This document shows positions 51,601 to 62,412 of a stretch of DNA of 64,000 bases, in pieces (within the stretch, counting starts at the first letter, position 1; every line of letters starts with the position of its first letter). Under the pieces are notes generated by a model, which was given only the letters and a program-made list of their open reading frames with translations, was not told the DNA's origin and did not search any database. This DNA is from Lytechinus variegatus (taxonomy: Eukaryota > Echinodermata > Echinoidea > Temnopleuroida > Toxopneustidae): positions 64,075,244-64,139,243 of the forward strand of contig NC_054743.1 in NCBI RefSeq assembly GCF_018143015.1, in the 5' to 3' direction. The translations under genes were made by a program, and so were the position numbers.

Positions 51601-54600
51601 TTACTCACGTTACATTTGGAGACACCTTGACTCATACTTGGAGCTGTAACTCCATTAATATTGATAGGAACTAAACATCTCCTTATCACAGCAAAGTACA
51701 CAGTCTGAATATCCTTTGTATAAAAACAAAACTTGGGAAATTTTATTATGCTCCTGGCAAATCTTTGGAATGTGTCGGTTACTCACGTTACATGATTTGG
51801 ACATGCATAAAATTAAAAGTCGACATAATTGAAAAGTCTCATCATACAAGGCTTTTATGAAAGTTGATTATATCCATTTCAAAGAAGTATATTAGGGAGA
51901 CAAACTGTATAAAAAAATAAAGAACACATGGTTTTTACTTGGGATGCAGATAATATGGTTACTCACGTTACGGTTACTCACGTTACATTTTGTCCATGTA
52001 TGGTTAACAACACACATGTCATTAAAGATTTAATAATGTGTGTAAAATTCATTGCTAGGAACATCAAAAAGAGATTTTATACCAAAAATTTGAACAATTG
52101 GAGCTTTATTGGGGAGTAAGAGGGAAAAGTATGATTTCGCTTACTAATTATGCATACATATAAATTAGCATAATCGCTTAATACCAATTTGCATGAAAAA
52201 AAATTACTGTATAGAATTGTAGATTATGTCCAAGACAACCTGCGCGCAAATTTTTGGCGTGATCATGCTGCTAATGGCCACCCCCCCCCCCCCCCCCGGG
52301 CCATATCAACTCCCAACATACCCTGGCCGTGATAGGGTTACAGGTTAGAGCATTCAATGTGTTGTTCGAACACTCTTTAAAGTTTGGTTAATTGAAACCA
52401 AGTCTTACTAATGCACTCTCGCATTGTGAATACTTCTACTAATATTCAATTTTTTTGTGTGATTGTATGACCACTGATATTTTGATGAACAAAGAGTCAT
52501 ATCAAAGAGGTGTACCCTCATTTTGCTTTTAATTAATCAAAAATAACTTCACAACTCACCATGAGACTTAAAACTTGACATCCCACAGAAAATGTTACCT
52601 AACTGAATAATCTTTACTGGTTACTCACATTACATGATGGTTACGTTACAAAGTTACTCACGTTACAGTTTTCTTCATCATTTTTATAAAAATTGTACTT
52701 TTTAATGATTTTGATAGTCATCACTGTGTCAAAGATTGTTTGAAGGAAGAGAATGTAAAATCCCACCAATTAGTTGTGTAGAATTTTTCTCTCAGAAATC
52801 AAAGTCAGTTTTTTGTCTCACCTGCGAAGCAGAGTGAGACTATAGGCGCCGCTTTTCCGACGGCGGCGGCGGCGGCGTCAACATCAAATCTTAACCTGAG
52901 GTTAAGTTTTTGAAATGACGTCATAACCTAGAAAGTATATGGACCTAGTTAATAAAACTTGGCCATAAGGTTAATCAAGTATTACTGAGCATCCTATTAG
53001 AGTTTCATGTCACATGACCAAGGTCAAAGGTCATTTAGGGTCAATGAACTTAGACCATGTTGGAGGGATCAACATCGAAATCTTTACCTGAGGTTAAGTT
53101 TTTGAAATGTCATCATAACTTAGAAAATATATGGACCTAGTTCATGAAACTTGGACATAAGGTTAATCAAGTATCACTGAACATCCTGCACGAGTTTCAC
53201 GTCACATGATTAAGGTCAAAGGTCATTTAGGGTCAATGAACTTTGGCCGAATTGCCGATATCTGTTGAATTCCCATCATAACTTTGAAAGTTTATGGATC
53301 TGATTCATGAAACTTGGACATAATAGTAATCAAGCATCACTGAACATTTTGTGCAAGTTTCAGGTCTCATGATTAAGGTCAAAGGTCATTTAGGGTCAAT
53401 GAACTTTGGCCGAATTGGGGGTATCTGTTGAATTACCATCATAACTTTGAAAGTTTATTGGTCTAGTTCATTAAACTTGGATATTATAGTAATCAAGTAT
53501 CTCTGAACATCCTGTGCGCATTTCAGGTCACATGTCCAAGGTCAAAGGTCAATGAACTTTGGCCGAACTGGGTGTATCTGTTGAATTACCATCATAACTT
53601 TGAAAGTTTATGGATCTGATTCATGAAACTTGTACATAAGAGTAATCAAGTATCACTGAACATCCTGTGCGAGTTTCAGGTCACATGATCAAGGTCACAG
53701 GTCATGTAAGGTCAATGAACTTTGGCCATGTTGGGGTTTTTTGTTGAATAACCATCATATCTCTGTAAGTTTATTGGTCTAGTTCATAAAAAGTGGACAT
53801 AAGAGTAACCATGTATCACTGAACATCTTGTGCAAGTTAGAGTAGTATTCAAAGTCAGCACTGCTGCTATATTGAACCGCGTGGTGCAGGTGAGACGGCC
53901 AGAGGCATTCCACTTGTTTGGTTACTCACATTACCTCACCTGAGCAGCTTGCAATATTTATTTTTGAATGAGTACTACAAATTTACTTGAAAAGCTGTTG
54001 TGTATTTTAAGTAATTTGACTCTTCTAAACTTCAGAAATATATAAAGTGGTATGTTGTTGCAATAACAAAATGGTAATAAGGCATATTTCATTTTTCACT
54101 ATTTTTCTTGTATTTTGGTACAGAATGGAAGACACAATTTTTGACCATTTTTTCCAAAGTATACATATGAAAATAAACTTTTTATTTCTTGTTCCTGAAA
54201 CTATCATGTATAAAGGACTTAAAGTATTAAAAAATTCAAGAAAATATTGAATTTAAATTTTTAAGCTCATGTCCACCAACCTGTGGAATTACCCATCTGA
54301 AGATGCTTTTTGTCTCACCTGCGAAGCAAAGTGAGACTATAGGCGCCGCTTTTCCGACGGCGGCGGCGTCAACATCAAATCTTAACCTGAGGTTAAGTTT
54401 TTGAAATGACGTCATAACTTAGAATGTATATGGACCTAGTTAATAAAACTTGGCCATAAGGTTAATCAAGTATTACTGAACATCCTATCAGAGTTTCATG
54501 TCACATGACCAAGGTCAAAGGTCATTTAGGGTCAATGAACTTAGACCATGTTGGAGGAATCAACATCGAAATCTTAACCTGAGGTTAAGTTTTTGAAATG

Positions 54601-57600
54601 ACATCATAACTTAGAAAATATATGGACCTAGTTCATGAAACTTGGACATAAGGTTAATCAAGTATCACTGAACATCCTGCATGAGTTTCACGTCACATGA
54701 CCAAGGTCAAAGGTCATTTAGGGTCAATGAACTTTGGCCGAATTGCCGATATCTGTTGAATTCCCATCATAACTTTGAAAGTTTATGGATCTGATTCATG
54801 AAACTTGGACATAATAGTAATCATGCATCACTGAAAATTTTGTGCAAGTTTCAGGTCTCATGATTAAGGTCAAAGGTCATTTAGGGTCAATGAACTTTGG
54901 CCGAATTGGGGGTATCTGTTGAATTACCATCATAACTTTGAAAGTTTATTGGTCTAGTTCATCAAACTTGGACATTAGAGTAATCAAGTATCACTAAACA
55001 TCCTGTGCGCGTTTCAGGTCACATGACCAAGGTCAAAGGTCAATGAACTTTGGCCGAAATGGGTGTATCTGTTGAATTACCATCATAACTTTGAAAGTTT
55101 ATGGATCTGATTCATGAAACTTGTACATAAGAGTAATCAAGTATCACTGAACATCCTGTTCGAGTTTCAGGTCACATGATCAAGGTCACAGCCAGGTCAT
55201 GTAAGGTCAATGAACTTTGGCCATGTTGGGTTTTTTTGTTGAATAACCATCATATCTCTGTAAGTTTATTGGTCTACATGTAGTTCATAAAAAGTGGACA
55301 TAAGAGTAACCATGTATCACTGAACATCTTGTGCGAGTTATAGTAGTATTCAAAATCAGCACTGCTGCTATATTGAACCGCGTGATGCAGGTGAGACGGC
55401 CAGAGGCATTCCACTTGTTTTACAAGTACAGACAGTTGCAGCATTATAATGCTACATTCTGACATGCCAAGTGCATTCCTAGAATCAGTTCTTTGCATGC
55501 TTACTTGATTCCAAGGAAAGGGTAATGCCAATTGCTATTTGTATTTTTGTTAAGTCTTGCTTTCCTTATTGCATCATTGATACCAGTACCATAAACGTTA
55601 TTTTCACAGAATTATTTTTTCTCGCTTGGCGGCTCCAAAACATTTTAACTTTAATTTTCTTTAAGTCGCGCTGCCCACTCCATAATCACAGTCACTTCCT
55701 CCCCATCTGTGAATGGTTTTAATTAACATTTCAGCGGCAAAATTGTATTTTCTGATCACAATTCTAGCTCTAAAGCGACGTAATTCAGCATTGTTTTGAT
55801 CCAATCATGAGCTTTTGTGACATTTAGCGCAACTTCTCTCTGCGGGGCGGACATCGAGGAAGGCCAAATGGAGGCACTGCTGGCCTGGTATGGACGGCCG
55901 AGGACCGGGGGGGGATTACGGTTATTCAAAGTACATGGGATCAATCAACAAACCTGTGCGATCGACCCAACGTCTTCTTAAAAACGAAACAGATCTAAGC
56001 ACTCAACAATCAAACAGCAATTCATATTTCAACCAAAATCATAATTTAAATACAGATCTGCGACTGTTTAGAAAATGATTGCGTTGCTTTGGAACAAATT
56101 CTTGCGATGCATATGATTTTGGAGCTCAAGCTTGCTTGTTTTAATGTTCCCCCTCTACAGGTCAAATTATGCAATCTCTTTGCCAAAATGATACATGCAA
56201 TTGAAATGCGGTTCAAAACTTGCATTAAAAATGCTCATAAATTTGTGTGTTTTAAATTCGCGCTCGCATATCTTGCTGCGGAATCCGCGAAAATTTCAAC
56301 TTCAACAGTATGGTACAGTACTTGTTCAAAGCAATATAGCTGTTTAATAGATCCTCTGTTGCAAATATGGCCTATAATCTGGGCAGAGACTACAGCTTTT
56401 GTCTGATACTGTTCGCGTATGTGAGCAATACGTGCGCTGAGAAGACTACCCACCTGGTTGCATAGCAGCCAGTGGCTATACAGTCTGGTCTTACATTAGT
56501 ACTTTTTTATTGACTAAGATTTGCTGCAGGTTTTTTCTTTACGAAAAACTGCATTTGGATATTTGTTGATTAATTTATCTTTTATTCAAATCAGTTTGAT
56601 CAGTGCTACCTTGAAGTGTGTTTCAATATACATTTCTAAAACACCTTGTCTCTTCTGTCTTTTTTTTCTCCCCAGAAATGTGCAATATTGAGCCACAAGG
56701 TGACATATCTGGAGAACAAGCTTCAACACTCACAAGTTCAGACGAACAACTCACACCAAAAGTATCACCAGCAGGCACCTCTGCTATCGTAATGGAAGCA
56801 GCATCTAGCTCTACAAGTCATGAAGAATGCAGTGAGGAAACCAGAGAACAGTTGGACTCAGCTATTGCGATGGAAGCAGCATCTAGATCTCCAAGTCATG
56901 AAGAACTCTGTGAGGAAACCAGAGAACTGTTGCATTCTGAATTGGATGCAACTAGTTCTGACCAGGTTGAGAAAGTAACAATTACGAATAGTCATACCTC
57001 GCACTTGAGAATAAAACTCAGAGACAGATCTCCAGCTTGCCCAACAGTGGATGAGAACCTGCAGGGGAAGCCACCACCCCGTGGACGTGGACGGCCTCCT
57101 GGAAGGGGACGTTCCCCCGGTGGTGGACGTCCCCGAGGACGGCCTCCGGGAACTGGGCGTCCCAGAGGACGCCCTCGCAAGCCGGTGGAAGAAAACGAGA
57201 ACCTTCAATGTAGTGTGTGCCAGAAGGATTTTTCTAATAGACATAATCTGAGGAATCACATGAGGATTCATATCATGGATAAACCCCTGCAGTGCCCGGT
57301 GTGCGGGAAGGGTTTCTGCTTCAAGTCAGACTTTGAGCGTCATATGAGAATCCACAGCGGGGAGAAGCCGCACCGTTGTGAAGAGTGTGGGAAGGAATTT
57401 ACCCAAAGAAGCCACCTCTCGGATCATATGCGGATTCACACGGGGGTGAAGGAGCATCAGTGTCCTGTCTGCAAGCAATTCTACGCCCGGAAAACCCATC
57501 TCAAGACTCACATGCGGATCCACACTGGTGAGAAGCCTTACGCATGCACTCTCTGCGAAAAGGCGTATTCCCGAAGGAACGATCTCAAGAAGCACATGCG

Positions 57601-58861
57601 TTCCCACACGGGAGAGAAAGCCCCCCACGTGTGCTCCGTGTGTGAGAAGGGGTTCTCACACAAGAGTCATCTGGCTCACCATATGAAATGCCACACCGGA
57701 TCCGAACCGTTCCGTTGCTCCGTCTGCAACAAGGGTTTCCTCTTCAGATCTGATCTGATAAGACATGAGAGGATCCACAGCGGTGAGAAACCACACAGCT
57801 GCAAGATCTGTGGCAAAGTTTTCGGCCAGCGATGTCATTTAACTGATCATATGCGCACCCACACCGGCGAAAGACCACATAGATGCTTGTTGTGCGGTAA
57901 GGGGTTTTTCCGTAAAAATCAGCTTACGGCTCATATGAAACATCATGCGGGTGAAATGCTACCTGTAAACTGTGCTCTCTGCGGTAAGGAAGTCCCCATT
58001 GAGAATATAGAACACATACCGGAATATTGCGTTGACTGTTGTAAGAAACTCCTGTCGCAGGGCGATGCCACGCAGGGGGTCAGAGCGCAAGAAGGCCCAC
58101 TCCCATTCAACTGCCTCGAGTGTGACAAGAAGTTTTTATTGCATTCCCAACTTCTGGAACATGTGAAGTCACACACAGACATGAAGCCGTTCCACTGTCC
58201 AGACTGTGATCACCAATTTGATAAGGCATCTGATTTTATAGATCATATGGAATTGCATGACAGTGGAAAGTCTTTCCAGTGTCTAGACTGCTTTCAGAAA
58301 TTTCCTTTGCGTTCCGAACTCATGAGCCACAGGCAAACGCACAAAAAAGATAAGTCGTTCAATTGTTCTAAGTGCACGGAGAAGTTTCACACAGAGTCCG
58401 ATCTGACCACCCATGAGAAGTCGCATCGGGATGAAACGCCTTTCCCACCTACCCAATGCAACAACAAATTTGATATCGAAGCTGATCTTCGGACGCACAA
58501 CAAGTCATATCGGGAAGAAAAGCTGCTCCATTGTTCAGAGTGCAAAAAGCCATTCAAAGTAGAGTCCGATCTTCTTGTCCATGAGAAATCCCACCTCAAG
58601 GAAAATCTGTTCAGTTGCCCCGAGTGTGATACGAAGTTTCCCGTACAGGAGAACCTCATGGTTCATATGAAAATGCACAAAGGTGAAAAGCCTTTCCATT
58701 GCCTTGAGTGCAACCAGAAATTCCTCTTGCAGCGTGATCTGTTGGACCATGTGAAAACTCATCCAGGAGAAACCTCATATTATTGCTTAGAATGTGATAA
58801 AGGGTTCAGTACAGAATGGGATCTGATGAGCCATGTCAGTATACACACTGGAGAAAACTAG
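39649..58861 (+). CDS. AT-hook plus multi-C2H2 zinc-finger protein (five exons)
   Basis: Predicted exons are 39649-39664, 45777-45833, 46426-46509, 51450-51548 and 56676-58861 (TAG). All four introns are phase 1 with GT-AG ends, giving 813 residues starting MTTEQVSTASVAIEQ. The acidic Ser/Glu-rich N-terminus (1-215) holds a 25-residue tandem repeat at about 122-172 (AI.MEAAS..SHEE). Three AT-hook motifs (RGRPP, RPRGRPP, RPRGRPRKP) lie at about 221-255. Nine C2H2 fingers at about 264-509 have mostly TGEKP-like linkers. A degenerate CxxC..CxxC knuckle is at about 518-541. Nine more fingers at about 565-809 have non-standard linkers, and one of them (about 680-697) has lost its first Cys and last His. 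It is probably a nuclear DNA-binding regulator; its targets are unknown. Exon 5 is certain, exons 2-4 likely, exon 1 least sure. The gene spans 19 kb, mostly repeats. Confidence 0.8.
39690..41110. mobile_element. Inverted-repeat element with 60-base hairpins in zinc-finger intron 1
   Basis: The hairpin-forming motif (GGCGTT..GGGGAGTGAAAG..ATATACTGTACGTA..TCACTCCCC..AACGCC) occurs at 39707-39768 and 40337-40394, and inverted at 41040-41096. Next to it, 'catgcctttgcgtatcggac' and 'ggattacccatggtgaacct' at about 40280-40330 recur in complement at 40978-41035. The left end 'gccaggggcgttgtgggg' mirrors the right end. It begins about 25 bases after the exon 1 donor. Other DNA is inserted in both arms, so the limits are approximate. 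Confidence 0.6.
41645..42544. mobile_element. 900-base insertion with 9-base target duplication
   Basis: GGTAAAACC stands at 41636-41644 and again at 42545-42553. The short copy of the host element has a single GGTAAAGCC at the matching place (about 62152-62160), which is the empty site. Ends TAGAC..GTCTA match for only five bases. A 9-base duplication would fit Mutator-like elements, but the family is not recognised. No coding sequence. It contains the tandem duplication at 42298-42448. Confidence 0.7.
42298..42448. repeat. Tandem duplication, period 81
   Basis: The segment from 'aatttcgctcaaaaaacag' to 'cgctagttcactata' is repeated almost exactly, starting at about 42299 and again at about 42380. 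The two copies are joined by a short palindrome (TTCACTATACTATG..TAGTATAGTGAA). Confidence 0.85.
42788..43439 (+). other. Zinc-finger intron 1, middle part
   Basis: No repeat family recognised. A small open frame at 43288-43401 (37 residues, MVAHDFKDENLVLEP..) follows a GC-richer stretch 'tttgcgcttgcgcagtagc' that resembles a TATA-less promoter. It could be an alternative first exon or chance, and it is not called as a gene. Confidence 0.35.
43440..44225. repeat. Long polypurine (GAAA/GGAA) tract
   Basis: About 790 bases of nearly pure A and G on the plus strand with no fixed repeat unit. The 207-residue Phe/Ser-rich minus frame through it is a composition artefact. Confidence 0.9.
44226..45776 (+). 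other. Zinc-finger intron 1, 3' part
   Basis: No repeat family recognised. It ends with a T-rich acceptor (TTTTTTTTTGTCTTCTTTTACACCAG). An open frame at 45102-45299 with a GTAAGC site was considered as a first exon and set aside. Confidence 0.5.
45834..46425 (+). other. Zinc-finger intron 2
   Basis: GTAAGA donor to ATTTCAG acceptor. AT-rich, nothing else recognised. Confidence 0.7.
46872..48913. mobile_element. 2-kb foldback element with arms of about 0.9 kb
   Basis: The left arm (about 46872-47790) and right arm (about 47995-48913) are inverted copies. Paired landmarks include 'gacgtcactgtctgtacgag' against 'ctcgtacagacagtgacgtc', 'gattggctctcccacgtgaa' against its complement, 'attttatctagatttggat', 'aaccacatccaga', 'tgtcactcgttctgttagat' and 'ggaaaacgttgag'. 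The ends read TTAAAGGAGAAATATATTG and its complement. About 200 bases of spacer lie between the arms. Arms agree closely, by eye above nine bases in ten over long stretches. No coding sequence. It lies in zinc-finger intron 3. Confidence 0.85.
48914..51237 (+). other. Zinc-finger intron 3, 3' part
   Basis: Mostly unassigned. The open frame at 48994-49203 has no supporting splice pair that keeps the exon phases. G-runs lie near 49177 and 49803. Confidence 0.45.
49676..49728 (-). repeat. tRNA-like SINE fragment (minus strand)
   Basis: The minus strand reads 'atgaaccaaagatcgtggg' then GGTTCGAGTCTAACC, a B box with the flanking anticodon side. The 5' half is poorly preserved. Confidence 0.4.
51238..51365. 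repeat. Polypyrimidine tract
   Basis: About 130 bases of C and T on the plus strand, ending about 85 bases before zinc-finger exon 4. Confidence 0.8.
51599..52667. repeat. Dispersed GGTTACTCACGTTACA motif cluster
   Basis: GGTTACTCACGTTACA or a near-identical form occurs at 51599, 51777, 51957, 51972, 52619 (CAT for CGT) and 52652, with a partial form at 52639 and a further copy at 53920. Sequence between copies is unrelated by eye. All are on the plus strand, in zinc-finger intron 4. Confidence 0.7.
52279..52298. repeat. Poly(C) tract
   Basis: An uninterrupted run of C of about 20 bases. Confidence 0.85.
52813..53919. mobile_element. 1.1-kb repeat with five nuclear-receptor-type units, copy 1
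   Basis: Begins TGTCTCACCTGCGAAGC and ends 'gcaggtgagacggccagagg' with 'cattccacttgttt', so GTCTCACCTGC is inverted near the two ends. A GGC triplet run is near 52860. The interior is five units 153-192 bases apart, each with 'gtttcaggtcacatga', AGGTCAaAGGTCA and 'tcaatgaactttggcc'. These direct repeats start at 53021, 53213, 53376, 53539 and 53692 (the last with c as spacer). No coding sequence. Confidence 0.85.
53920..54310 (+). other. Spacer between the two 1.1-kb repeats
   Basis: AT-rich. It starts with a GGTTACTCACATTAC motif. Nothing else recognised. Confidence 0.6.
54311..55420. mobile_element. 1.1-kb repeat with five nuclear-receptor-type units, copy 2
   Basis: Same element and orientation as 52813-53919, and very similar throughout. 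The first GGC run is shorter (three against six triplets). AGGTCAaAGGTCA is at 54512, 54704, 54867 and 55030. In unit 5 a four-base insertion changed the spacer to five (AGGTCAcagccAGGTCA, 55183-55199). Confidence 0.85.
55421..56675 (+). other. Zinc-finger intron 4, 3' part
   Basis: No repeat family recognised. The stretch 55790-55930 is GC-richer than its surroundings, without a clear exon. It ends with TTTTTTTTCTCCCCAG before exon 5. Confidence 0.5.
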
Positions 58862-59908
58862 TGAACAATTTTCCCTACTGCTTGTATATTCTACAGTAGA
58901 GGGCAGTATTGCTGCATATTACATAGGTTATATCGATTCGAATCAGTGTTAGGTCAATACGCCGTGATCATTACTGTAAGGATCGCATTTGTTATATTAT
59001 TTCTAGGTTTTGACGTCACCTCGATGGATATAACTGCCTTGTATTGTAAATGGGGGCAATATATTCACTGAGGTGACATCACTCATTGCTTATAAGCCAA
59101 GTAATCAGGTATTTCATTTGATATAATCACTTGTACATGTATGTACGTGTAGATTGCCTGAAGCATGCGCAAGCTGTGTTTTTCTATCATAGATAGAGTT
59201 ATGATTGATCCAATCAATCATAACTCTATGGATATCCATCAGTGGCCATTAGTCTGACAGAAGAATAACTAAAAGCGTTGTCACCAAAAACGTATGGATT
59301 CTAGTGTTAGGGGTCATTGTATAACTGAATATCATTTCATTTCTCAAGAAGGGCATAAGTTGTTTTTTACAAAAACATCAACTCTAAACTTGAAATCACA
59401 CATTGTTTTGGGCCACACCCCATTTTACATCCACTGTAAAGTATGCGTGTTTATAATGAGTATCGTGTTACTGTTATCTATTGTAAAAGAGACGCTTCTA
59501 TCTCCTTTATTGTTCACTTGCATGTATAATATTATAAAGCACTCAAAAGTGTAGCTTACAGCCTCACAATCTATCCAATACAAAGAAATAGAATGTTTGC
59601 ACTACTCGTGTTTACTGCAGAATTGGGGGGTACCTTCTTTGTGACTAGCTACTCCTTAACCATCAATTACATGTAATCAGGGGCTGCGGAACTGGGGGGG
59701 CTCCAACAATGTAAGTAACTTGATTTTTACATTTTGGCATGGTTAGCCCCCCCCCCCTTCTTTAAAAACCATTCTGCAGCCCCCGTTTGTCACCAGGAAA
59801 GGTTCTCTGTGAATAGTCCAAATAGTTTTTTTTTATCAGAAATTAGAAAATTAGCTAATCCGAAAAAGTGATTCTTCATGCTGTTTGCAATTTGAAGCTG
59901 TAAAATTG
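58862..59908 (+). other. Downstream of the zinc-finger gene, likely 3' UTR
   Basis: No AATAAA seen here. It contains the hairpin at 59193-59229 and G/C-runs near 59693 and 59750. The open frame at 59294-59554 has no domain. Confidence 0.45.
59193..59229. repeat. Perfect 17-bp hairpin with CCA loop
   Basis: ATAGAGTTATGATTGAT, CCA, then the exact complement. The sequence matches the subterminal part of the GGGTCCCGT MITE family (20842-21119, 36047-36332), so it is probably the tip of a broken copy. Confidence 0.85.
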
Positions 59909-60482
59909 AAGATAGTCCACCTTAGAAAAATTTTGATTTCCATCAGTACAGGAAATCACTATAGCATATTGCTGAAAATTTCATCAAAATTGGATGTGAA
60001 ATAAGATAATTATGATATTTTCTATAAAGTTTTGCTTATTTTTCACAGAACAGTTAATGCACAACTCAGGATATGCAAATGAGAGAGTCAATGACATTTC
60101 TCACTATTTCTTTTGTTTTTTTATTGTTTGAATTGTACAATGTTTTATTTTTTACAGATAAGACAATAATGACCAACCTGACGGAACCATAAATTGATAA
60201 AACAGTGGCAATTCCACATGTTCAGGAAGGGATAAAACTTTGTTTCACATGCTAATGAGGAGAAAATACAAATATTTCATGTGGGTTGATGATGTCATCA
60301 GTCCCCTCATTTGCATACTAATCAGGATTGCATATAACTGCTTTGTGAAATAATGCAAAACTTTAAAATGTCATAACTCTCTTATTTGGCATCTGATTTT
60401 GATGAAATTTTCACTGTAACACTTATTTGATTTTTTCTCTCTTTATTCAAATCAGCTGTTTGTTGGGTGGACTTGTCCTTCA
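59909..60482. mobile_element. MITE of the AAGGACAAGTCCACC family, copy 3
   Basis: Left end 'gatagtccacct', then 'ttcatcaaaattggatgtga'. The right arm has 'atctgattttgatgaaattt' and ends GGGTGGACTTGTCCTT. Both arms carry 'aaaatgtcataactctctta'-type sequence in inverted form. Same family as 21536-22152. Confidence 0.7.
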
Positions 60483-61310
60483 AATAAAACACCTCTTTTC
60501 TAGACTGCTTGGAAGTTTCACTGAGATTGTGCAGAGTGTGCACATCCTATATATGAGTTAACTTTAAAGGTAAATGCCAGTTTTGGTAACAATATCAAAA
60601 TGAGTTCTTACAGAATCCAATGAAATGACCACCAAAGTGTCTGTTTGTATAAATAAAGAATGTGCCAAAGGATTCTGGAAGAAATTGTGTAATTGCTGAG
60701 AAATTAGCAAATAAGCTCAGGATTCGGGTCAAGCCTGGGGCACGACATTCAAAACAAGAATAATACACTGTCCCACATGCACTTATCTGTGTTGATAATC
60801 TTCAGTGTGAATATTTTTCAGCGTAGACTTCAAGATTCCACAAAGTTCAGTTTATGTGACTGTACCAGATCTAGATCCTCGATGATATACTGACAATTAA
60901 GCCTGGTTTTACAGACTTTCTCTCGCAATCAGTGTTAACTGCAACTACTGGCATTTCTCTTAACCTTCGAACCCCAAACCATTCTTGAAGCTTGCCCTGA
61001 ATCTAGTCTGTAGCTTTCTCATGCCCAGATGGCTTATTTATAAAAATGAATATAAAATATAACCAAGAGAGGGCACCAGACACCAACTTTTGTATGCTAA
61101 CAGCTAAAAAAAAAAACCAGACAATGATTACTACATGCATGTAATATTGGATTCCTGATGATACTGATATTACTGAGCCTGTGCAGGTATTTGAAAAATA
61201 AGTTCCATTCATATTGGAACATAACAGAAACATGTTGGCACTGTAATTGTTAATAATGTCTCTGAAAAACCATCATGTAAAGACAACTTTTCGAGTATTA
61301 AACCTTGCCA
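60483..61310. other. Downstream region, no gene seen
   Basis: AATAAA hexamers at 60483 and 60652 are possible poly(A) signals for the zinc-finger gene. Otherwise unassigned. Confidence 0.4.
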
Positions 61311-61316
61311 AATAAA
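61311..61316 (+). promoter_or_regulatory. Candidate distal poly(A) signal of the zinc-finger gene
   Basis: AATAAA followed by a GT-rich stretch (GTTGTAGGACGGATTGGTGT) is the best-formed signal in this region, 2.45 kb after the stop. Confidence 0.35.
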
Positions 61317-61831
61317 AAATGTTGTAGGACGGATTGGTGTTTATGAATTGTTTTCTGTTTATGAAGACATGCTTGTATTTATTACTCTTATTATACAATC
61401 TAATGTGTTTAAACATATTCTAAGTGATTATAACCACTACACATGCACCTTTTCAAGATCATGTGTGTTTTTGACTATTTGAAGATGCTGCCTTCATTGT
61501 ACATGTATTCTGTGTGAGGAGGTGATGTCATTCGTATGGTGACCGAATTGAGAGATTTGTTACTGTGGAACAGAAACTGATGCATCAGATTATAACAGTG
61601 TTCAGCTAAAACAATGTTCACTACATGTATCAATGCACAAAGACAACTCAGTCTGATGCCAGTATTTAAAACCTTATTTTTACTTGACTATACTTGCCTT
61701 CAGTTTTTCATCATATAAAATTCATGCTTTATCTAGAGATTATGATGACCTCTCAGTTGCCAACAGAAACATCTAAGACTTTAGATAAAATAAACCCAAA
61801 GTGATAAGTGATTAATAATACAGATATAGGT

Positions 61832-62412
61832 CCGGGGGGGGGGGGGGGCCACTTACATTGACGAGTGCATACATGTACCATGAGTGACCAAAAAAACACG
61901 TAAAAAGGATGTCTTTTTCACAATAGGGCACGTTACGTTCGTAACGTGATAAGGGTGTCAAAAACACAAAAATAATGAAAAAAAGGGTATCTATTTCGCT
62001 CGGAAAATTACGTGTTTAGGGTCGAATTTGCGGGAATGATAAAACAAAATTATTATTTTTTTTATAAAGGATGTCCTTTTTGCCCCAACACTCGTGTTTA
62101 GAGTCCGATTTGCACGAGGTGTAGGAGGTGGGGTCGTACTAAACCAAATAAGGTAAAGCCGACGACCGAAGGACCCGTAACAATAAAACATTCTTGTACT
62201 TGTTTAGGGGTTCCTTTCATGGAATATTTGCCAAGAGTATCGTTTTGTTTCCAATACTTGTTAAGGGTAGGGTTTCACACGCCAATACTTGTTAAGGGGT
62301 GCATTTTCAGAATATGAAAATTACGTGTTTATGGTGCTTTTCGAGACCCCATGGTCGCGCATGGTATCCACTCGTGAATGGAAGTGGCCCCCCCCCCCCC
62401 CCCCCCCCCCGG
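61832..62412. mobile_element. Palindromic element of the GGCCACTTNCATTGACGAG family, short copy
   Basis: The ends are a G-run and a 24-base C-run with GGCCACTTACATTGACGAG inside and its complement at the right. Flanks ATATAGGT (61824-61831) and ATACAGGT (62413-62420) look like an 8-base target duplication with one change, which fits a hAT-type transposase. The interior is collinear with 41325-42787 but lacks its 900-base insertion. Non-coding. Confidence 0.75.

Noticed and set aside
51599-52667. CRISPR-like array of GGTTACTCACGTTACA with about 160-base spacers
   Set aside because: The host is an animal, spacers are far too long and irregular, and no cas genes are present.
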